A stretch of 64,000 nt of DNA from Rhodopseudomonas telluris (GTDB lineage Bacteria > Pseudomonadota > Alphaproteobacteria > Rhizobiales > Xanthobacteraceae): contig NZ_JBHLWM010000001.1 of assembly GCF_042432815.1 (NCBI RefSeq), positions 620,001-684,000 on the forward strand, in the 5' to 3' direction. Shown one piece after another: positions 18,185 through 26,623 of the stretch (positions within the stretch are counted from its first letter, which is position 1; every line of letters begins with the position of its first letter). The translations under genes and the position numbers were made by a program. A model generated the notes under the pieces. It did no database searches, was not told the DNA's origin, and saw only the letters and a list, made by a program, of their open reading frames with translations.

Positions 18185-19189
18185 TCAGCGCCGGCCGCGC
18201 ACGCGCAGGCCCGGCGCCGGGCGCTCCTGCAGCACTTCGCGGCGGAAGCGGAACAGCGCGGCGGGACGTCCGCCTGTTCGTGTCGACATCTCGCCGGTTG
18301 GTTCGACGAGCGCCCCGGCTTCGACCAGCCGCCGGAAGTTCTGCTTGTGCAAATGGCGGCCCGAAATGGCCTCGACGGTGTGCTGCAAGTCCGTCAGCGT
18401 GAATTCCGGCGGGAGCAATTCGAAGACCACCGGACGGTATTTGAGCTTGGCGCGCAGCCGCGCGATCGCGGTCGCCAGGATGCGGCGATGATCGAATCGC
18501 ATCGCCACGCCGAGCGGCGGCAGCTTCGCGCGGGCCAGCGCCGCGGGGCGGCCGTCGCGCCGAGCCTCTTCGATCAGGCCGGCCTCATAGAGTAGCTCGT
18601 AGCGGTCGAGCACGCGCTCCTCGTCCCACTGCGCGCCGTCGATGCCGAAATACAGCCGCACCCGATCCTTGCGCGCCAGCGCACGCGCGGTGTCGGGCTG
18701 TTCGGCCTGGTTCGCCCAGGTCGTGAGTTCGGGAATGATGCTGCGCTCGATGATCTCGGGGCGTCGTTCGCGCCAGTCTTCCCAGGGGAAGAAGCGATAC
18801 CACGGCTCGAAGCTCGCGCCGGCGGCGCGCGCGGCGTTGTCGACCGCGCGGGTCAGCGCCAGGTAACCGATCGAGGCGACGTGCACGTCGGTGTCGCCGA
18901 TCCGCGCGTGACGGCCACGGTCGCCGAAGGTGTAGAGCTGCTCGACATAGCCGAGCCGCAGCCCGGTCTGCTCCTCCACCCATGCGCGCAGGCCGATTTC
19001 CAGCGTCCGATGCGAGATCGCGTCGAACGGCCCGTACGGCAGGCCGAGGCCGGCGCTGCCGCCGGACGCGGTCAGGATCAGCGGCTCGTTGTTCTCGATC
19101 GCGACGATCGCGGCGGTTAGTCCGATCTCGATCGGGATCGGCGGACTATCGCTCGCAAGCTTGTCGGCGCTCGAAAGCTTGTCGCTCAT
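18185..19189 (-). CDS. nadQ: NadQ-family (COG4111) transcriptional regulator of NAD biosynthesis
   Basis: A 334-residue protein with a Nudix-like N-terminal domain (IGLTAAIVAIENNEPLILTAS near residue 22, then GLPYGPFD and TLEIGLRAWVEEQTGLRLGYVEQLYTFGD) and a C-terminal winged-helix domain (HTVEAISGRHLHKQNFRRLVEAGALV, FRFRREVL). The Nudix box lacks the full REUXEEXGU set: the segment ends in WVEEQTGL, as expected for a sensor rather than a hydrolase. COG4111 is predicted to sense NAD metabolites and repress nadABC in alphaproteobacteria. Its gene lies 13 bases after the phosphatase-like gene, suggesting cotranscription. A matching palindrome precedes nadA, 5 kb away. Confidence 0.85.
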   Translation of the reverse strand: MSDKLSSADKLASDSPPIPIEIGLTAAIVAIENNEPLILTASGGSAGLGLPYGPFDAISHRTLEIGLRAWVEEQTGLRLGYVEQLYTFGDRGRHARIGDTDVHVASIGYLALTRAVDNAARAAGASFEPWYRFFPWEDWRERRPEIIERSIIPELTTWANQAEQPDTARALARKDRVRLYFGIDGAQWDEERVLDRYELLYEAGLIEEARRDGRPAALARAKLPPLGVAMRFDHRRILATAIARLRAKLKYRPVVFELLPPEFTLTDLQHTVEAISGRHLHKQNFRRLVEAGALVEPTGEMSTRTGGRPAALFRFRREVLQERPAPGLRVRGRR

Positions 19190-19202
19190 GCGGTTGCGAT
19201 CG

Positions 19203-19709
19203 TCATTCGAGATCGATGCGGAACGGCTGGCCCTCGACGCCGAGATTGCCCGGTCCGATCGCCTCGAGCGCCCGCAGCATCCGGCCGTCGCGGCCGAGCG
19301 CGCGGTCGGCGAGCGTCACGATCAGTCGGTTGGGGTAGGCGCTCGGCGAGGCGTCGCGGATCTGCCGCGCGATCGTCAGCTCGTCGCGATGCGGGTTGAG
19401 CGCGCAGGCGGCCGCGAAGGCGCTCGCGGTCGAACGGCTGATCCCCGCGTAGCAATGCACCACCAGCGGCGCCGCGCGGTCCCAGCCGCGGACGAAGTGG
19501 AGCAGGTCGGCCACATGGGTTTCGTTCGGCGCGACGAAGCCGTCCATGTGCTCGGTGATGTCATCCATCGAGATCCGCAGATGGTTGACCTCGAGCACCG
19601 AAGCGGGGCGCTGCACCTGGTCGACATTCGCCATCACCGACAGGATATGGCTGGCGCCAGTCGCCGCGACGGTCGGGTGCAGGGCTGCGAGCGAGCAGAC
19701 GTGAATCAT
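19203..19709 (-). CDS. tyrosine/dual-specificity phosphatase-like protein
   Basis: A 168-residue cytoplasmic protein with the CX5R phosphatase loop VHCYAGISRSTAS (Cys86, Arg92) and an upstream SMDDI (Asp49-Asp50) that could supply the general acid. It has the size and fold cues of the cysteine-based phosphatase family. GGAAGG precedes the ATG. It lies just upstream of nadQ on the same strand. Substrate is unknown; in rhizobia such proteins are mostly annotated as protein tyrosine phosphatase without evidence. Confidence 0.8.
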   Translation of the reverse strand: MIHVCSLAALHPTVAATGASHILSVMANVDQVQRPASVLEVNHLRISMDDITEHMDGFVAPNETHVADLLHFVRGWDRAAPLVVHCYAGISRSTASAFAAACALNPHRDELTIARQIRDASPSAYPNRLIVTLADRALGRDGRMLRALEAIGPGNLGVEGQPFRIDLE

Positions 19710-19837
19710 GGAGCCTTCCCGGAGTTGCGGGCGATCTTAATCCTGCGCCCGGGGCGGTGAAAGCGCGATGACGCGAGCGGTTGCCAACTGGGGACGGCAG
19801 GGGACCGAAAAATGCGAACGCATCGCACCAATTCGGC

Positions 19838-20473
19838 TCACCCGGCGACTGCCCCAGGTTTGCCGCATAGTGCGTCGAAGCGGGCGAGGAACCGCTTTTC
19901 GGCCTTTCCGGCCGACCACGGCGTCAGATAATCGTCCTGCACGCTCGGCGGCAGCCTGGGATCGTTGCCGAACAGCCGCTTCGCCTCGGCTTTTGTGAAG
20001 CCAGCCAAAGCAGTTGCTTCGAGGTAAGCAGCGCCGCGATCGGCCGCCTTGATCTGCCGTTCGATCGCCTCGTCGAGTTCCGCCGGCAGCCCGAAGCGAA
20101 TGTGGATCGCTCCCAGCAACCGCTTCTCGACGCTCTTATAAGATGCGCCAATCACCGCCTTGAACGGCGAGATCATGTCGCCGATCACGTATTCCGGCGC
20201 GTCGTGCAGCAGCGCGGCAAGGCGCAGGCGCGCGTCGATCCGCGGGCTTTTCTGCCGCATCACCGCTTCGACCAGCAGCGTGTGCTGCGCCACCGAAAAG
20301 ATATTCGCGCCGCTGGTCTGGCCATTCCATCGCGCAACCCGCGCGAGGCCATGGGCGATGTCGGCGATCTCGATATCGAGCGGCGATGGATCGAGAAGGT
20401 CGAGACGACGGCCGGACAACATGCGTTGCCAGACGCGATCTGCGGCTCGTGAGGGCGGGGCGGCTTTGCTCAT
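19838..20473 (-). CDS. HD-domain phosphohydrolase, YfbR-like
   Basis: A 211-residue protein with the metal-binding HD set: FSVAQHTLLV (His64) and AALLHDAPEYVIGD (His90-Asp91), followed by a conserved ISPFK. This pattern is found in YfbR-type 5'-deoxynucleotidases and related nucleotide phosphohydrolases. The opening TGSGRRLDLLDP-like segment (about residues 18-29) is common in bacteriophage- and rhizobial-type members. It is first in the minus-strand run, 128 bases before the phosphatase-like gene, so cotranscription is possible but not certain. Confidence 0.8.
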   Translation of the reverse strand: MSKAAPPSRAADRVWQRMLSGRRLDLLDPSPLDIEIADIAHGLARVARWNGQTSGANIFSVAQHTLLVEAVMRQKSPRIDARLRLAALLHDAPEYVIGDMISPFKAVIGASYKSVEKRLLGAIHIRFGLPAELDEAIERQIKAADRGAAYLEATALAGFTKAEAKRLFGNDPRLPPSVQDDYLTPWSAGKAEKRFLARFDALCGKPGAVAG

Positions 20474-20701
20474 ACGGCTTCGTCAGTAGTGCGATTCGCC
20501 GGCCATATCGACAGCAATCCGAGGTCGCGGTTCCGTGCGGAGCGGGCCCGCCCGCCCGATCTCGGCCACCGTGTCGTCGAAGTTTTGCACGGGCTGTTTG
20601 AGACATTGAGCAGCCCGCAAAAATTAAATAAGGATACGTTAATTAAATCGGCAGATTCGCCGCGCGTTCGAATTAATCCTAGTCCTGGGGAGTTGAATTA
20701 A

Positions 20702-20875
20702 ATGGCCGGACAGTCTGCCCGCTCCGATGTGAAGCGATCACCGCCGGGGAGCACGCATGACGCGCGCGCGCCCGAACCGACACTGGAGTCGCTCCAGCAA
20801 GAGAACGAATCGCTGAAGAAGCTGGTGGTGACGCTGTCCGAGATGGTGCTGCGGCGGACCGTCGATCAGCGCTGA
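20702..20875 (+). CDS. small hypothetical protein with C-terminal coiled coil (57 aa)
   Basis: The start is ATG 20702, preceded by GGGGAG at nine bases within an AT-rich stretch (20620-20700) that stands out from the local GC. The first half is Ser/Pro/Arg-rich. The second half, ESLQQENESLKKLVVTLSEM, has leucine-heptad spacing and should form a short coiled coil. It overlaps the tag stop by ten bases on the opposite strand. The protein is unrecognised; a small DNA- or protein-binding partner is possible but unproven. Confidence 0.6.
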   Translation: MAGQSARSDVKRSPPGSTHDARAPEPTLESLQQENESLKKLVVTLSEMVLRRTVDQR

Positions 20876-21522
20876 CGCACGGTCCGGTTCGGCTGCTTAG
20901 TAGCGATGCGCCGCTGCGGTTTCGTCATGGCGCCGCACCGCGCGTGGCAATGGCAGTCGACCAGATGATCGTTGACCATGCCGACCGCCTGCATGAAGGC
21001 GTACACGATGGTCGGCCCGACGAATTTAAATCCGCGCGCCGACAGCTCCTTTGAAATTTTCACCGACAGCGGCGTCGAAGCTGGCACGCCCGCGGTGGTC
21101 TTGAACGCGTTCACCTTCGGTGCGCCGCCGACGAAGCCCCACAGCCATTTGGAAAAGCCGGGGCCTTCCTCCTGGATTTTCAGCCATGCTTTGGCGCTGC
21201 CGATCGCACCTTCGATCTTGGCGCGGTTACGGACAATGCCGACATCGTTCATCAGCGCGGCGATCTTGTCTGCGTCGTAGCGCGCGATCTTGGCCGGATC
21301 GAAATCGTCGAAGGCGCGGCGGAAATTGTCGCGCTTGCGCAGGATGGTGATCCACGACAGCCCGGCCTGAAAGCCGTCGAGGATCAGTTTCTCGAACAGC
21401 GCGCGGTCGTCGTATTCGGGGACGCCCCATTCGGTGTCGTGATAGGCGACGTACAAGGGATCGTCGCCCGGCCACGGGCAGCGATTCAGTCCATCGGCGC
21501 CGAGCCGGGGGCCGCGGCTCAT
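20866..21522 (-). CDS. tag: DNA-3-methyladenine glycosylase I
   Basis: A 218-residue base-excision repair enzyme that removes 3-methyladenine from DNA. It opens with NRCPWPGDDPLYVAYHDTEWGVPEYDD, then FEKLILDGFQAGLSWITIL with the catalytic-region QAGLSW, and ends with the zinc-snap ligands in HLVDCHCHARC. The first six residues extend slightly beyond typical family starts. The start overlaps the ygfZ stop by four bases (ATGA), so the two are translationally coupled. Confidence 0.95.
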   Translation of the reverse strand: MSRGPRLGADGLNRCPWPGDDPLYVAYHDTEWGVPEYDDRALFEKLILDGFQAGLSWITILRKRDNFRRAFDDFDPAKIARYDADKIAALMNDVGIVRNRAKIEGAIGSAKAWLKIQEEGPGFSKWLWGFVGGAPKVNAFKTTAGVPASTPLSVKISKELSARGFKFVGPTIVYAFMQAVGMVNDHLVDCHCHARCGAMTKPQRRIATKQPNRTVRQR

Positions 21523-22400
21523 GTGCCGGTCCTGCGCTGCGCGGGCGTCAAGTCGTCGGGATCGGCGATCGTCAGCGTGACGCCGCCAGCAACGAGCGAC
21601 AGTCCGGCCTGGCGCGCTTCGGCGACACGGTCGATCCGCAGCAGCGCCAGCCCGCGGCCGGGCACCGATGACCCCATCGTGCCGACAGCCTTGTCGCCTG
21701 CAGCGATGTCGCTGCCGGCCTGCGGCGCGTCGCCGTCGAAGGTCACGCGCACGATCCGGGTGCGCGCGGTGCCGCGATGGTGCATCCGCGACACCACCTC
21801 TTGGCCGATGTAGCAGCCCTTGCTGAAATCGACGCCGTGCAGCCGGTCCATATTGGCCTCATGCGGGAACGCGTCCGAATAGGCGAAGTCGGCGCCGCCG
21901 TTTGGCACGCCGCAGGCGATCCTGTGCGTGTCGTAATCGCTTGGCGCGACGAGCGTGGCTCCGAGCGCTTCAGCGGTCGCTTCTGCCAGCAATTCCGGAA
22001 CGATGACTCGCCAGCCGAGCTGGTCGGCGCGCGGATCGACGAAGCCCATTTCGGGCGGCTGCGCCAGCACGCCGTCCCACACCGCCAGCACGCCGAGTCG
22101 GTCGGACAGGTTCTCGATCAGCACCTTGGCGCGCAGCTTGTAGAATTTCAGCTTGGTAGCGAGCGGTTCGGCGAGCGCCTTTGGGCAATCGAGCAGCAGG
22201 CCGCCATCGTCTTCGGGCGGCAGCTCCGTGATGAAGAAATCGCTGACGATCTTGCCTTGCGGCGTCAGCAGCGCACCGAACCGGCCCTGCCCGGGAACCA
22301 GCTTGGTCAGGTCGGTGGTGACCAAGCCGTTCAGCAGGTGCCGTGCGTCGGGACCGCTGATCTTGAGCACGCCACGGTCGGAAAGAAATGTCGCCTTCAT
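21519..22400 (-). CDS. ygfZ: folate-dependent YgfZ-family (GcvT-like) Fe-S/tRNA modification protein
   Basis: A 293-residue protein of the GcvT-like fold. The signature KGCYIGQEVVSRMHHRG (near residue 198) is the YgfZ motif, with the cysteine needed for function in E. coli. The N-terminal SGPDARHLLNGLVTTDL is typical. YgfZ uses tetrahydrofolate and supports Fe-S enzymes such as the MiaB tRNA-modifying system. ATG 22400 is used; a TTG precedes it. It is coupled to tag downstream and divergent from the dihydroorotase gene. Confidence 0.93.
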   Translation of the reverse strand: MKATFLSDRGVLKISGPDARHLLNGLVTTDLTKLVPGQGRFGALLTPQGKIVSDFFITELPPEDDGGLLLDCPKALAEPLATKLKFYKLRAKVLIENLSDRLGVLAVWDGVLAQPPEMGFVDPRADQLGWRVIVPELLAEATAEALGATLVAPSDYDTHRIACGVPNGGADFAYSDAFPHEANMDRLHGVDFSKGCYIGQEVVSRMHHRGTARTRIVRVTFDGDAPQAGSDIAAGDKAVGTMGSSVPGRGLALLRIDRVAEARQAGLSLVAGGVTLTIADPDDLTPAQRRTGT

Positions 22401-22576
22401 CAAATTCTCGATCGAATTCTGCCGAAACGCCGGTCAGGAACGTCCTTTGCGCAGACGCCCGGGCCGGCTATGACTGCCAAAATAAGCGGCCGAACCGCAC
22501 GCAACAAGGCACGCTCAAACAAGGCTTGGTCGACAAGCCCTGCAAGATGCGCACCGCCGAGAGGCTTTCGAGGACC

Positions 22577-23911
22577 ATGACCGGCACATTCGACACGATT
22601 CTGAAGGGCGGCACCATCGTCAACCAGGACGGCGAGGGCGTTAGCGACATCGGCATCAAGGATGGCCGGATCGCCGCGCTGGGCTCGCTCGGCGCCGAAC
22701 AGGCCGGCGAGACGATCGATTGCCGCGGCCTGCATGTGCTGCCTGGCGTGATCGACACCCAGGTGCATTTCCGCGAGCCGGGGCTCACCCACAAAGAAGA
22801 CCTCGAAACCGGCTCGCGCAGCGCCGTGATGGGCGGCGTCACCGCGGTGTTCGAAATGCCCAACACCAATCCGCTGACGGTGACCGAGGAGACCTTCACC
22901 GACAAGGTCGCGCGTGCCGAGCACCGGATGCATTGCGACTTTGCGTTCTTCATCGGCGGCACCCGCGACAATGTCGAGGAGTTGCCCAAGCTCGAGCGCG
23001 CCCGCGGCTGCGCCGGCGTGAAAGTGTTCATCGGCTCGTCGACCGGCAGCCTGCTGGTCGAGGATGATCCGAGCCTGCGCCGCATCCTGTCGGTGATTCA
23101 GCGTCGCGCGGCGTTCCACGCCGAAGACGAGTATCGGCTCAACGACCGCAAGGGCGAGCGGATCGAGGGCGACCCGCGCTCGCATCCGGTCTGGCGCGAC
23201 GACGTTGCGGCGTTGCAGGCGACACAGCGGCTGGTGGCGATCGCGCGCGAGACCGGCAAGCGGATCCACGTGCTGCATATCTCGACGCGGCAGGAGATGG
23301 AGTTTTTACGCGAGCATAAGGACGTCGCATCGGTCGAGGTGACGCCGCATCACCTGACGCTGGTGGCGCCGGAGTGTTACGAGCGGCTCGGCACCAAGGC
23401 GCAGATGAATCCGCCGGTGCGCGACGCCTGGCATCGCGACGGCATCTGGCACGGTCTGGCCCAGGGCGTCGTCGATGTGCTCGGCTCCGACCACGCGCCG
23501 CATACGCTCGAAGAGAAGGCCAAGGTCTATCCGGCCTCGCCCTCGGGCATGACCGGCGTACAGACGCTGGTGCCGACCATGCTGGATCACGTCAATGCCG
23601 GCCGGCTGTCGCTGGCGCGCTTTGTCGATCTCACCAGCGCCGGCCCGGCGCGGCTGTTCAACATCGCCTGCAAGGGCCGCATTGCCGCCGGCTTCGACGC
23701 CGACTTCACGGTGGTCGATCTCAAGCGAAGCGAGACCATCACCAACGACTGGGTCGCCTCGCGCGCCGGCTGGACGCCCTATGACGGCGTCCGCGTCACC
23801 GGCTGGCCGGTAGGCACCTTCGTACGCGGCGCCAAAGTGATGTGGCAGGGCGAACTGACGACCCCGTCCACCGGCGAGCCGGTGCGGTTTCTGGAGACGC
23901 TGAAGCCATAG
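22577..23911 (+). CDS. pyrC: dihydroorotase-type cyclic amidohydrolase
   Basis: A 444-residue metal-dependent amidohydrolase. The signature is HVLPGVIDTQVHFREPGLTH (metal-binding HxH with an intervening Phe/Arg), then AFFIGGTRDN, KVFIGSSTGSLLVEDD (the carboxylated lysine is expected in this region), HAEDEYR, HVLHIST and VLGSDHAPHT. This matches class I dihydroorotases, which cyclise carbamoyl-aspartate in pyrimidine synthesis. ATG 22577 is chosen because it starts the beta-sandwich segment TFDTILKGGTIV. Allantoinase is the main alternative, but no purine catabolic genes are adjacent. Confidence 0.85.
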   Translation: MTGTFDTILKGGTIVNQDGEGVSDIGIKDGRIAALGSLGAEQAGETIDCRGLHVLPGVIDTQVHFREPGLTHKEDLETGSRSAVMGGVTAVFEMPNTNPLTVTEETFTDKVARAEHRMHCDFAFFIGGTRDNVEELPKLERARGCAGVKVFIGSSTGSLLVEDDPSLRRILSVIQRRAAFHAEDEYRLNDRKGERIEGDPRSHPVWRDDVAALQATQRLVAIARETGKRIHVLHISTRQEMEFLREHKDVASVEVTPHHLTLVAPECYERLGTKAQMNPPVRDAWHRDGIWHGLAQGVVDVLGSDHAPHTLEEKAKVYPASPSGMTGVQTLVPTMLDHVNAGRLSLARFVDLTSAGPARLFNIACKGRIAAGFDADFTVVDLKRSETITNDWVASRAGWTPYDGVRVTGWPVGTFVRGAKVMWQGELTTPSTGEPVRFLETLKP

Positions 23912-23974
23912 GCTGTGCTTGTCCTGGAAGGCATCGTCCTCGACTAATTGAAGCGACGTGCCCAAGTACACTGA

Positions 23975-24082
23975 CTCCTCATCCTGAGGAGCCCGGCGAA
24001 GCCGGGCGTCTCGAAGGATGGGGCCACGCAGTGCCGGCGGCGCATGGTTCGAGACGGCGCTGCGCGCCTCCTCACCATGAGG
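23975..24082. repeat. intergenic palindromic repeat, family B, copy 2
   Basis: CCTCATCCTGAGGAGCCCGG, GAAGCCGGGCGTCTCGAAGG, then GGTTCGAGACGGCGCTGCGC and CCTCCTCACCATGAGG. It is inverted relative to 15135-15243. Confidence 0.8.
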
Positions 24083-24139
24083 TCTTGCTTGTTGTGAGCG
24101 ATCCAGAGCGCCTGCTTTGATGCTACGAGGCAGAACGCT

Positions 24140-24277
24140 TCAGCCCGGCACGTCGATCGTGGTGTTGAATACCACGAGATCGCCGCGGTAGAGGCCAGTC
24201 GAGTCGAGCACGATCTCGTCCTTGCGATTTCGGCGGCGGCGGCCGAACTGATCGCGAGCCGCATGGAGCCTGCGCAT
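24140..24277 (-). CDS. short open frame, possibly a gene remnant (45 aa)
   Basis: A minus-strand frame with ATG 24277. It ends in DEIVLDSTGLYRGDLVVFNT and then TIDVPG, which reads like a genuine beta-strand-rich C-terminus. The N-terminal half is arginine-rich (GRRRRNRKD) and there is no convincing ribosome site. It may be the tail of a decayed gene or a small basic protein. The rest of 23912-24529 holds a family B repeat and nothing else that can be supported. Confidence 0.3.
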   Translation of the reverse strand: MRRLHAARDQFGRRRRNRKDEIVLDSTGLYRGDLVVFNTTIDVPG

Positions 24278-24529
24278 TGACAGCAGCCGACACGAGGCGC
24301 GCTGAGGCCCTGCGTCATTTTGTCAGCACCTCAGGGGAACTCCGGTGGGGGATTCTGCGTATCCTCGCCGCGAGTATCATCAGCGATGATGGCACACGAT
24401 TCGGCTGGCGCGCGCCGGATCGGGTTCGAGGCGTTGGTTAACAGCAAATCAACGAATGCGGCGCAGCCTTTGAAAGTCGCAACGATCGCCGGGTCGTGGA
24501 GTGACCGATACGCCTAAGGGGGATTCCAG

Positions 24530-24685
24530 ATGGAAGCTCAGAAGACCGCGGTCGATGCCATCGTGACCTTGACCGGATGTGACCGAACCGCCGTGACCGA
24601 ATTCATCCGCCGATTTTATCTGGCGGGCGTCAAGGATCCGAAGCGACTCACCTTCAAGGGGCTTCAGGCCTTCGCGCGAAACTGA
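24530..24685 (+). CDS. small hypothetical protein (51 aa)
   Basis: ATG 24530 is preceded by AAGGGGGA at a good distance. The product is MEAQKTAVDAIVTLTGCDRT then AVTEFIRRFYLAG and KDPKRLTFKGLQAFARN. It is compact and mixed in composition, and looks like a folded small helical protein. No family is recognised. It is a single gene with no same-strand neighbour close by. Confidence 0.6.
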   Translation: MEAQKTAVDAIVTLTGCDRTAVTEFIRRFYLAGVKDPKRLTFKGLQAFARN

Positions 24686-24795
24686 GGTTCGGCGTCGGCT
24701 CATTCCGTACGGCCAAGTGCAGCGGACAATCCGTCAAATGCGGCCTGCGTATCGGAGCCCGCTTGCGACGGGCGTCAGACGCTTGCAGGGAGCCG

Positions 24796-25059
24796 TTACT
24801 GCTTTGCGAGCGCGATCGAGAATTCGCCGTTGCGAACCCGGCCCGGAAGGCCCTCGACGAACTTCGCCACGGCATCCTCGCCGTAGGTGCCGACCAGCTC
24901 CGCGAAGGCGGTGAACAAGCTCGCCTGCGCCAGGCAATCGCCGTCGACGCCGTCGTGCAAGGCCTCGGCCCAGGCTTCGCTGAGATAGCTGAGCGCCGTC
25001 TGCTTCTGCTCGCGGTCAGCCTGCAGGTCGCGCTCGGGAGGGTAAGTCGTGACGCTCAT
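24796..25059 (-). CDS. conserved hypothetical small protein (87 aa)
   Basis: Taken from the internal ATG at 25059 (MSVTTYPPERDLQADREQKQ) rather than 25122, because the longer N-terminus looks non-coding. The rest appears helical: TALSYLSEAWAEALHDGVDG, LFTAFAELVGTYGEDAVAKF, ending FSIALAKQ. There are no signal peptide or TM segments. Function is unknown. Confidence 0.6.
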   Translation of the reverse strand: MSVTTYPPERDLQADREQKQTALSYLSEAWAEALHDGVDGDCLAQASLFTAFAELVGTYGEDAVAKFVEGLPGRVRNGEFSIALAKQ

Positions 25060-25185
25060 GAATCTCAACAAGGTAGGGCCCGGTCCACTGCGGACCGGCA
25101 ATTCCGAAGTGTTACCACGCACACGGACGCCGGCTAGGGAGTTCTTTAGGAAAGGTTAACGGCCTGGGATAAACCCGAGGTCCGC

Positions 25186-25563
25186 TCAGTTCGCGTAGCG
25201 GGCGGTCAGATCGCGGGAGATCTTGGAACCTTCCTCGAGATATCGGCGAATCGCCACCTTGGCGGCCGGCGTGCAGGTCCGATAGGTCTGCTGGAACCCG
25301 TTGTAGCCCCGATTGAATCCGGCGATCAGCCGGGTGCGACGCTCTCCTGAGGGCGTTTCGGCGTCGATCAAGGCCTGCATCTCGTTGCGCCATTTGGCGC
25401 CTTCATTGCTGCCGCAGATTCCGCGCAGGTAATGCAGCGTTCCCAGAATCTCGGCGAAGCGTTGGAGGTCGGCATCGAACGGCGCGGCGCCGTCCTGCGC
25501 GCGCGCCGGGGCAAGGCTGCAGGTCGCAACCACGAGTGAAAGGGCGAACAGGCGCTTCAGCAT
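25186..25563 (-). CDS. TIGR02301-family secreted hypothetical protein
   Basis: A 125-residue protein with a clear signal peptide (LKRLFALSLVVATCSLAPARA) and the mature sequence RFAEILGTLHYLRGICGSNE ... RLIAGFNRGYNGFQQTYRTC ... ISRDLTARYAN. These match TIGR02301, a rhizobial periplasmic family of unknown function. Two mature cysteines may pair. The ATG at 25563 is used, giving the signal peptide directly. It lies 60 bases after the Nudix gene on the same strand. Confidence 0.8.
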   Translation of the reverse strand: MLKRLFALSLVVATCSLAPARAQDGAAPFDADLQRFAEILGTLHYLRGICGSNEGAKWRNEMQALIDAETPSGERRTRLIAGFNRGYNGFQQTYRTCTPAAKVAIRRYLEEGSKISRDLTARYAN

Positions 25564-25623
25564 GAGGGGATCCCGACGCGGCCTGATAGGCTTTTTCCGC
25601 CGCAGCGGCAAGCTTATGGCGGG

Positions 25624-26046
25624 TCAGGTTCCGATCAGGGCGCGCGCGGCCGCGACGATCGCCGGCAGGCCCTCGGTGACCTTGAACTTGCCGACCGACT
25701 CGGGGGCCACCCAGACGGCGTCGTCGAGTTCGTCGTTCAGTGCCGGATCGCCGGCGATCCAACGTGCTGCGAAGGACAGAATCACGTAGTGCCCGGCATT
25801 CGTCGGCCCCGGCACGACCTCGCGCCAACCGGAGAGACCGGTGATTCTGACGGTCAGAGCGGTCTCCTCCGCGATCTCGCGCGTCAATGCCGCTTCGAGC
25901 GTTTCGCCGAATTCGACCCGGCCGCCGGGCAGGGAATAGAAGCCCTTGCCGGGCGATCGCGCGCGGCGGACCAGCAGCACGCGGCCGTCGCGAAAAATGG
26001 AGGCGCTGACGGCGAGTTGAGGATGGCGGGGTGGTTCCGAAGACAC
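25624..26046 (-). CDS. Nudix hydrolase
   Basis: A 140-residue Nudix domain protein from a GTG start. The Nudix box is GGRVEFGETLEAALTREIAE followed by ETAL, complete except that alanine replaces the final glycine. Such proteins hydrolyse nucleoside diphosphates linked to another group; the size and the preceding RRARSPGKGFYSLPGG resemble MutT/ADP-ribose pyrophosphatase-like members. It lies six bases after the preceding hypothetical gene and upstream of the TIGR02301 gene, so the three are probably one unit. Confidence 0.88.
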   Translation of the reverse strand: MSSEPPRHPQLAVSASIFRDGRVLLVRRARSPGKGFYSLPGGRVEFGETLEAALTREIAEETALTVRITGLSGWREVVPGPTNAGHYVILSFAARWIAGDPALNDELDDAVWVAPESVGKFKVTEGLPAIVAAARALIGT

Positions 26047-26052
26047 GGCTGG

Positions 26053-26559
26053 TCAGTGCGACATGATGAAGTCGACGTCCGCTGCGCTACCCTGGCCGTT
26101 GATGATGCCGCCGGCGCGCCCGATCAGCGGTTTGATCCAACCGACCGCTTCCTCCGCCAGCTTGGTGCGCGTCGAATCCTGCTTGGCGCCGCGCATGGCA
26201 TCGCCGATCGCCGAAAGAATCGCGGTCATGTTGCTGGTGACTTCGTCGAAGTCCTGGCGGATGCCGGGATCGGCATGTTCATAGGCGTCGATCGCGAGAT
26301 CGCGCGCCTTGAAGTTCGAGAGCTTGAAGTGTTCCGCATAGGACAGGGGCTGCCAGCCGAGGAAGTCCTCCGAACATTCGGGCATGTCCGGAATCATTTC
26401 GAGCAGCATGATGGCTTCGTTGAAGTGGTTCAAATAGTCGGTTGCGAGCCCGGTTTTCGGATTGATATTCGCAGCCGACAGCTCCGCCGCACGCGCGGCG
26501 GCATCTGCGCCACCCGATGATCCTGGGCGCGGTGAGGGGCTGGTTTGCATCGATGCCAT
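26053..26559 (-). CDS. conserved rhizobial hypothetical protein
   Basis: A 168-residue protein from ATG 26559 (26550 is equally possible). The N-terminal 35 residues are Ser/Pro/Ala-rich. The core, NINPKTGLATDYLNHFNEAI then MLLEMIPDMPECSEDFLGWQ and PLSYAEHFKLSNF, continues as amphipathic helices. There are no membrane segments or catalytic motif. It is conserved in Bradyrhizobiaceae to my knowledge, without assigned function. It is divergent from the SRAP gene and heads a unit with the Nudix hydrolase. Confidence 0.7.
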   Translation of the reverse strand: MASMQTSPSPRPGSSGGADAAARAAELSAANINPKTGLATDYLNHFNEAIMLLEMIPDMPECSEDFLGWQPLSYAEHFKLSNFKARDLAIDAYEHADPGIRQDFDEVTSNMTAILSAIGDAMRGAKQDSTRTKLAEEAVGWIKPLIGRAGGIINGQGSAADVDFIMSH

Positions 26560-26623
26560 CAATGGTATTCTTCGGATACCGGGGTTAATAGGCTCTGAAG
26601 AATCCACCTGGGATAAACGCGCA

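Noticed and set aside
20591..20616. GGGCTG ... CAGCCC inverted repeat before an A-rich run, with a TGAGCA half-site
   Set aside because: The loop is 14 bases, no plus-strand gene ends there, and the right arm does not match the nadA palindrome, so it is neither a supported terminator nor a NadQ site.
26560..26623. LexA box before the SRAP gene
   Set aside because: No GTTC-N7-GTTC is present; only an imperfect GGTATTC/GGATACC repeat is seen.
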